This document shows, piece after piece, positions 4,870 through 5,769 of a DNA stretch of 5,769 nt. Under the pieces are notes generated by a model. The model was not told the DNA's origin. It worked only from the letters and a program-made list of their open reading frames with translations, and searched no databases. A program made the translations under genes and the position numbers. This DNA is from Actinomycetes bacterium (GTDB taxonomy: Bacteria > Actinomycetota > Acidimicrobiia > Acidimicrobiales > Palsa-688), in contig JAKACE010000137.1 in assembly GCA_021821705.1 (NCBI GenBank), positions 1 through 5,769 of the forward strand. The letters are read 5' to 3'. Every line of letters begins with the position of its first letter. Positions within the stretch are counted from its first letter, which is position 1.

Positions 4870-5769
4870 GCCCGCCCGGCCAGCTTGGCCCTGTACAGCG
4901 CGGTGTCGGCCTGGTGGGTGAGCTCGAGCATCGAGGTCGCGTCACCCACGGCGACGCCGTAGCTGACCGTCACCCGCAGATCCGGGCTTATGCCCGGCCA
5001 TTCGAGGGCTGCCACCGCAGCAGCCAGGTCCTCTGCCCGCTTGGCGGCCGAAGCCTCGTCGGAACGGGGCAGGAGCAGCAGGAACTCGTCACCGCCGAGG
5101 CGGGCGATGAAGTCGTCGGAGCGGACGTTGGCCGCCATCACCTCGCTCACCCTCTGGAGCACCAGGTCCCCGGCAATGTGGCCGAAGTGGTCGTTGACCG
5201 GCTTGAACTGGTCGATGTCGATGAGCACCAGGGCCAGCGTCCCGGCGCCGGCAGCAGTCAGGGCGGCCACGTGGGCCTGGAGGCCGCGGCGGTTGGCCAG
5301 CCCGGTCAGCGGGTCGGAGCGAGCCTGCCGGCTGAGCGCATCGCGCTCACCCCGCAGGCGCTGCCCGGCAATGGCGGCGGACAACCCGGCCGACACCGCT
5401 TTGCGGTCGGCCTCGCGCTCGGCAGCGAGCGACTCGGCACTGCGCAGTCCGGCCGTGCGGGCACCGCGCAGCCTGGCCTCGAGCACCGCCGCCTCGTGCA
5501 GGGCCATGGAATAGGTCGGGCTGGTGCTGTCGCCACTGGCCAAGGAGGACTCGATGGCGGCTTCAGCGGCTTCAGCGGCCCGCTCCGGTGCATCTGCCTC
5601 CCAGCACAGTGCTCGGGCCAGGTGCAGGCGTGGCGCCCACTCGGACAGCTCGGCGTCCTCGGCCGCCCGCGGGAGCCAGCGCTCCACGTCGTCGATGCGG
5701 TGCACCCCGGCCAGTACGTCGGTGACCACAGCCGCCACCGCGATGTGCGCCCGCCACACGTCAGGCATG
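4854..5769 (-). CDS. Diguanylate cyclase (GGDEF domain), N-terminus cut by window edge
   Basis: The visible 304 residues end a protein that would make cyclic di-GMP from two GTP. The GGDEF domain runs from about residue 151 (SDPLTGLANRRGL) to 298. The active-site motif is an intact GGDEF at 225-229, with the metal-binding LIDIDQFK (D184) and the guanine-contacting FKPVNDHFGH around 188-197. Five residues before GGDEF lies RSDD (216-219), a proper RxxD inhibitory site, so product feedback inhibition is expected. ADTALYRAK near 287-295 closes the domain. Before it, residues 1-100 are Ala/Glu-rich helices with a TPR-like look, and about 101-150 could be a coiled-coil linker of the kind that couples sensor to cyclase dimerisation. 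The ATG at 5766-5768 sits at the very edge and is probably internal, so the sensory N-terminus lies outside. No EAL domain and no membrane segment are visible. The gene converges on the FNT gene with a 26-base gap. Confidence 0.92.
   Translation of the reverse strand, partial: MPDVWRAHIAVAAVVTDVLAGVHRIDDVERWLPRAAEDAELSEWAPRLHLARALCWEADAPERAAEAAEAAIESSLASGDSTSPTYSMALHEAAVLEARLRGARTAGLRSAESLAAEREADRKAVSAGLSAAIAGQRLRGERDALSRQARSDPLTGLANRRGLQAHVAALTAAGAGTLALVLIDIDQFKPVNDHFGHIAGDLVLQRVSEVMAANVRSDDFIARLGGDEFLLLLPRSDEASAAKRAEDLAAAVAALEWPGISPDLRVTVSYGVAVGDATSMLELTHQADTALYRAKLAGRATAGA

Noticed and set aside
4990..5514. 174-codon plus-strand frame opposite the diguanylate cyclase
   Set aside because: It is antisense to the GGDEF domain and its translation is Ser/Arg/Ala-rich with no domain features.

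Overview
This window is GC-rich throughout. Together with GTG/TTG starts, short intergenic gaps and the protein types seen, that points to a high-GC actinomycete-like bacterium (probably Actinomycetota); this is inferred from composition and protein style, and no marker gene allows a finer placement. There are six convincing protein genes: five are complete and one is cut by the right edge. No tRNA, rRNA, CRISPR array, insertion sequence or phage gene was found.

Left half (about 148-2849): an osmoprotectant/quaternary-amine ABC importer of the OpuC/OsmU (YehXYW-like) type. Two permease genes lie on the minus strand, one base apart. The ATPase, with a C-terminal CBS-like tail, runs in the opposite direction from a shared intergenic region of about 120 bp. 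That region holds a perfect 8-bp inverted repeat and a roughly regular run of CCGTTG/CGGTTG-like half-sites, so joint control of the two transcripts is plausible. The substrate-binding protein needed for import is not in the window; it may lie beyond the left edge, downstream of the second permease.

Middle (2850-4827, plus strand): a GNAT-family acetyltransferase with an extra N-terminal domain, then a YfdC-like member of the formate/nitrite transporter (FNT) channel family. The acetyltransferase frame has no ATG, GTG or TTG at a sensible N-terminus. It has a CTG with a good Shine-Dalgarno sequence, and the TGA stop of a 38-codon upstream ORF overlaps that CTG. This is the most unusual local structure in the window.

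Right end (4854-5769, minus strand): the C-terminal 304 residues of a diguanylate cyclase with an intact GGDEF active site and an intact RxxD inhibitory site, preceded by a helical, TPR-like segment and a probable coiled-coil linker. It converges on the FNT gene with a 26-bp gap and a nearby GC-rich hairpin.

Nothing here proves a new biological system. The pieces are known families; the novelty candidates are the CTG/leader-ORF arrangement, the half-site array in the divergent promoter region, and the split layout of the importer.
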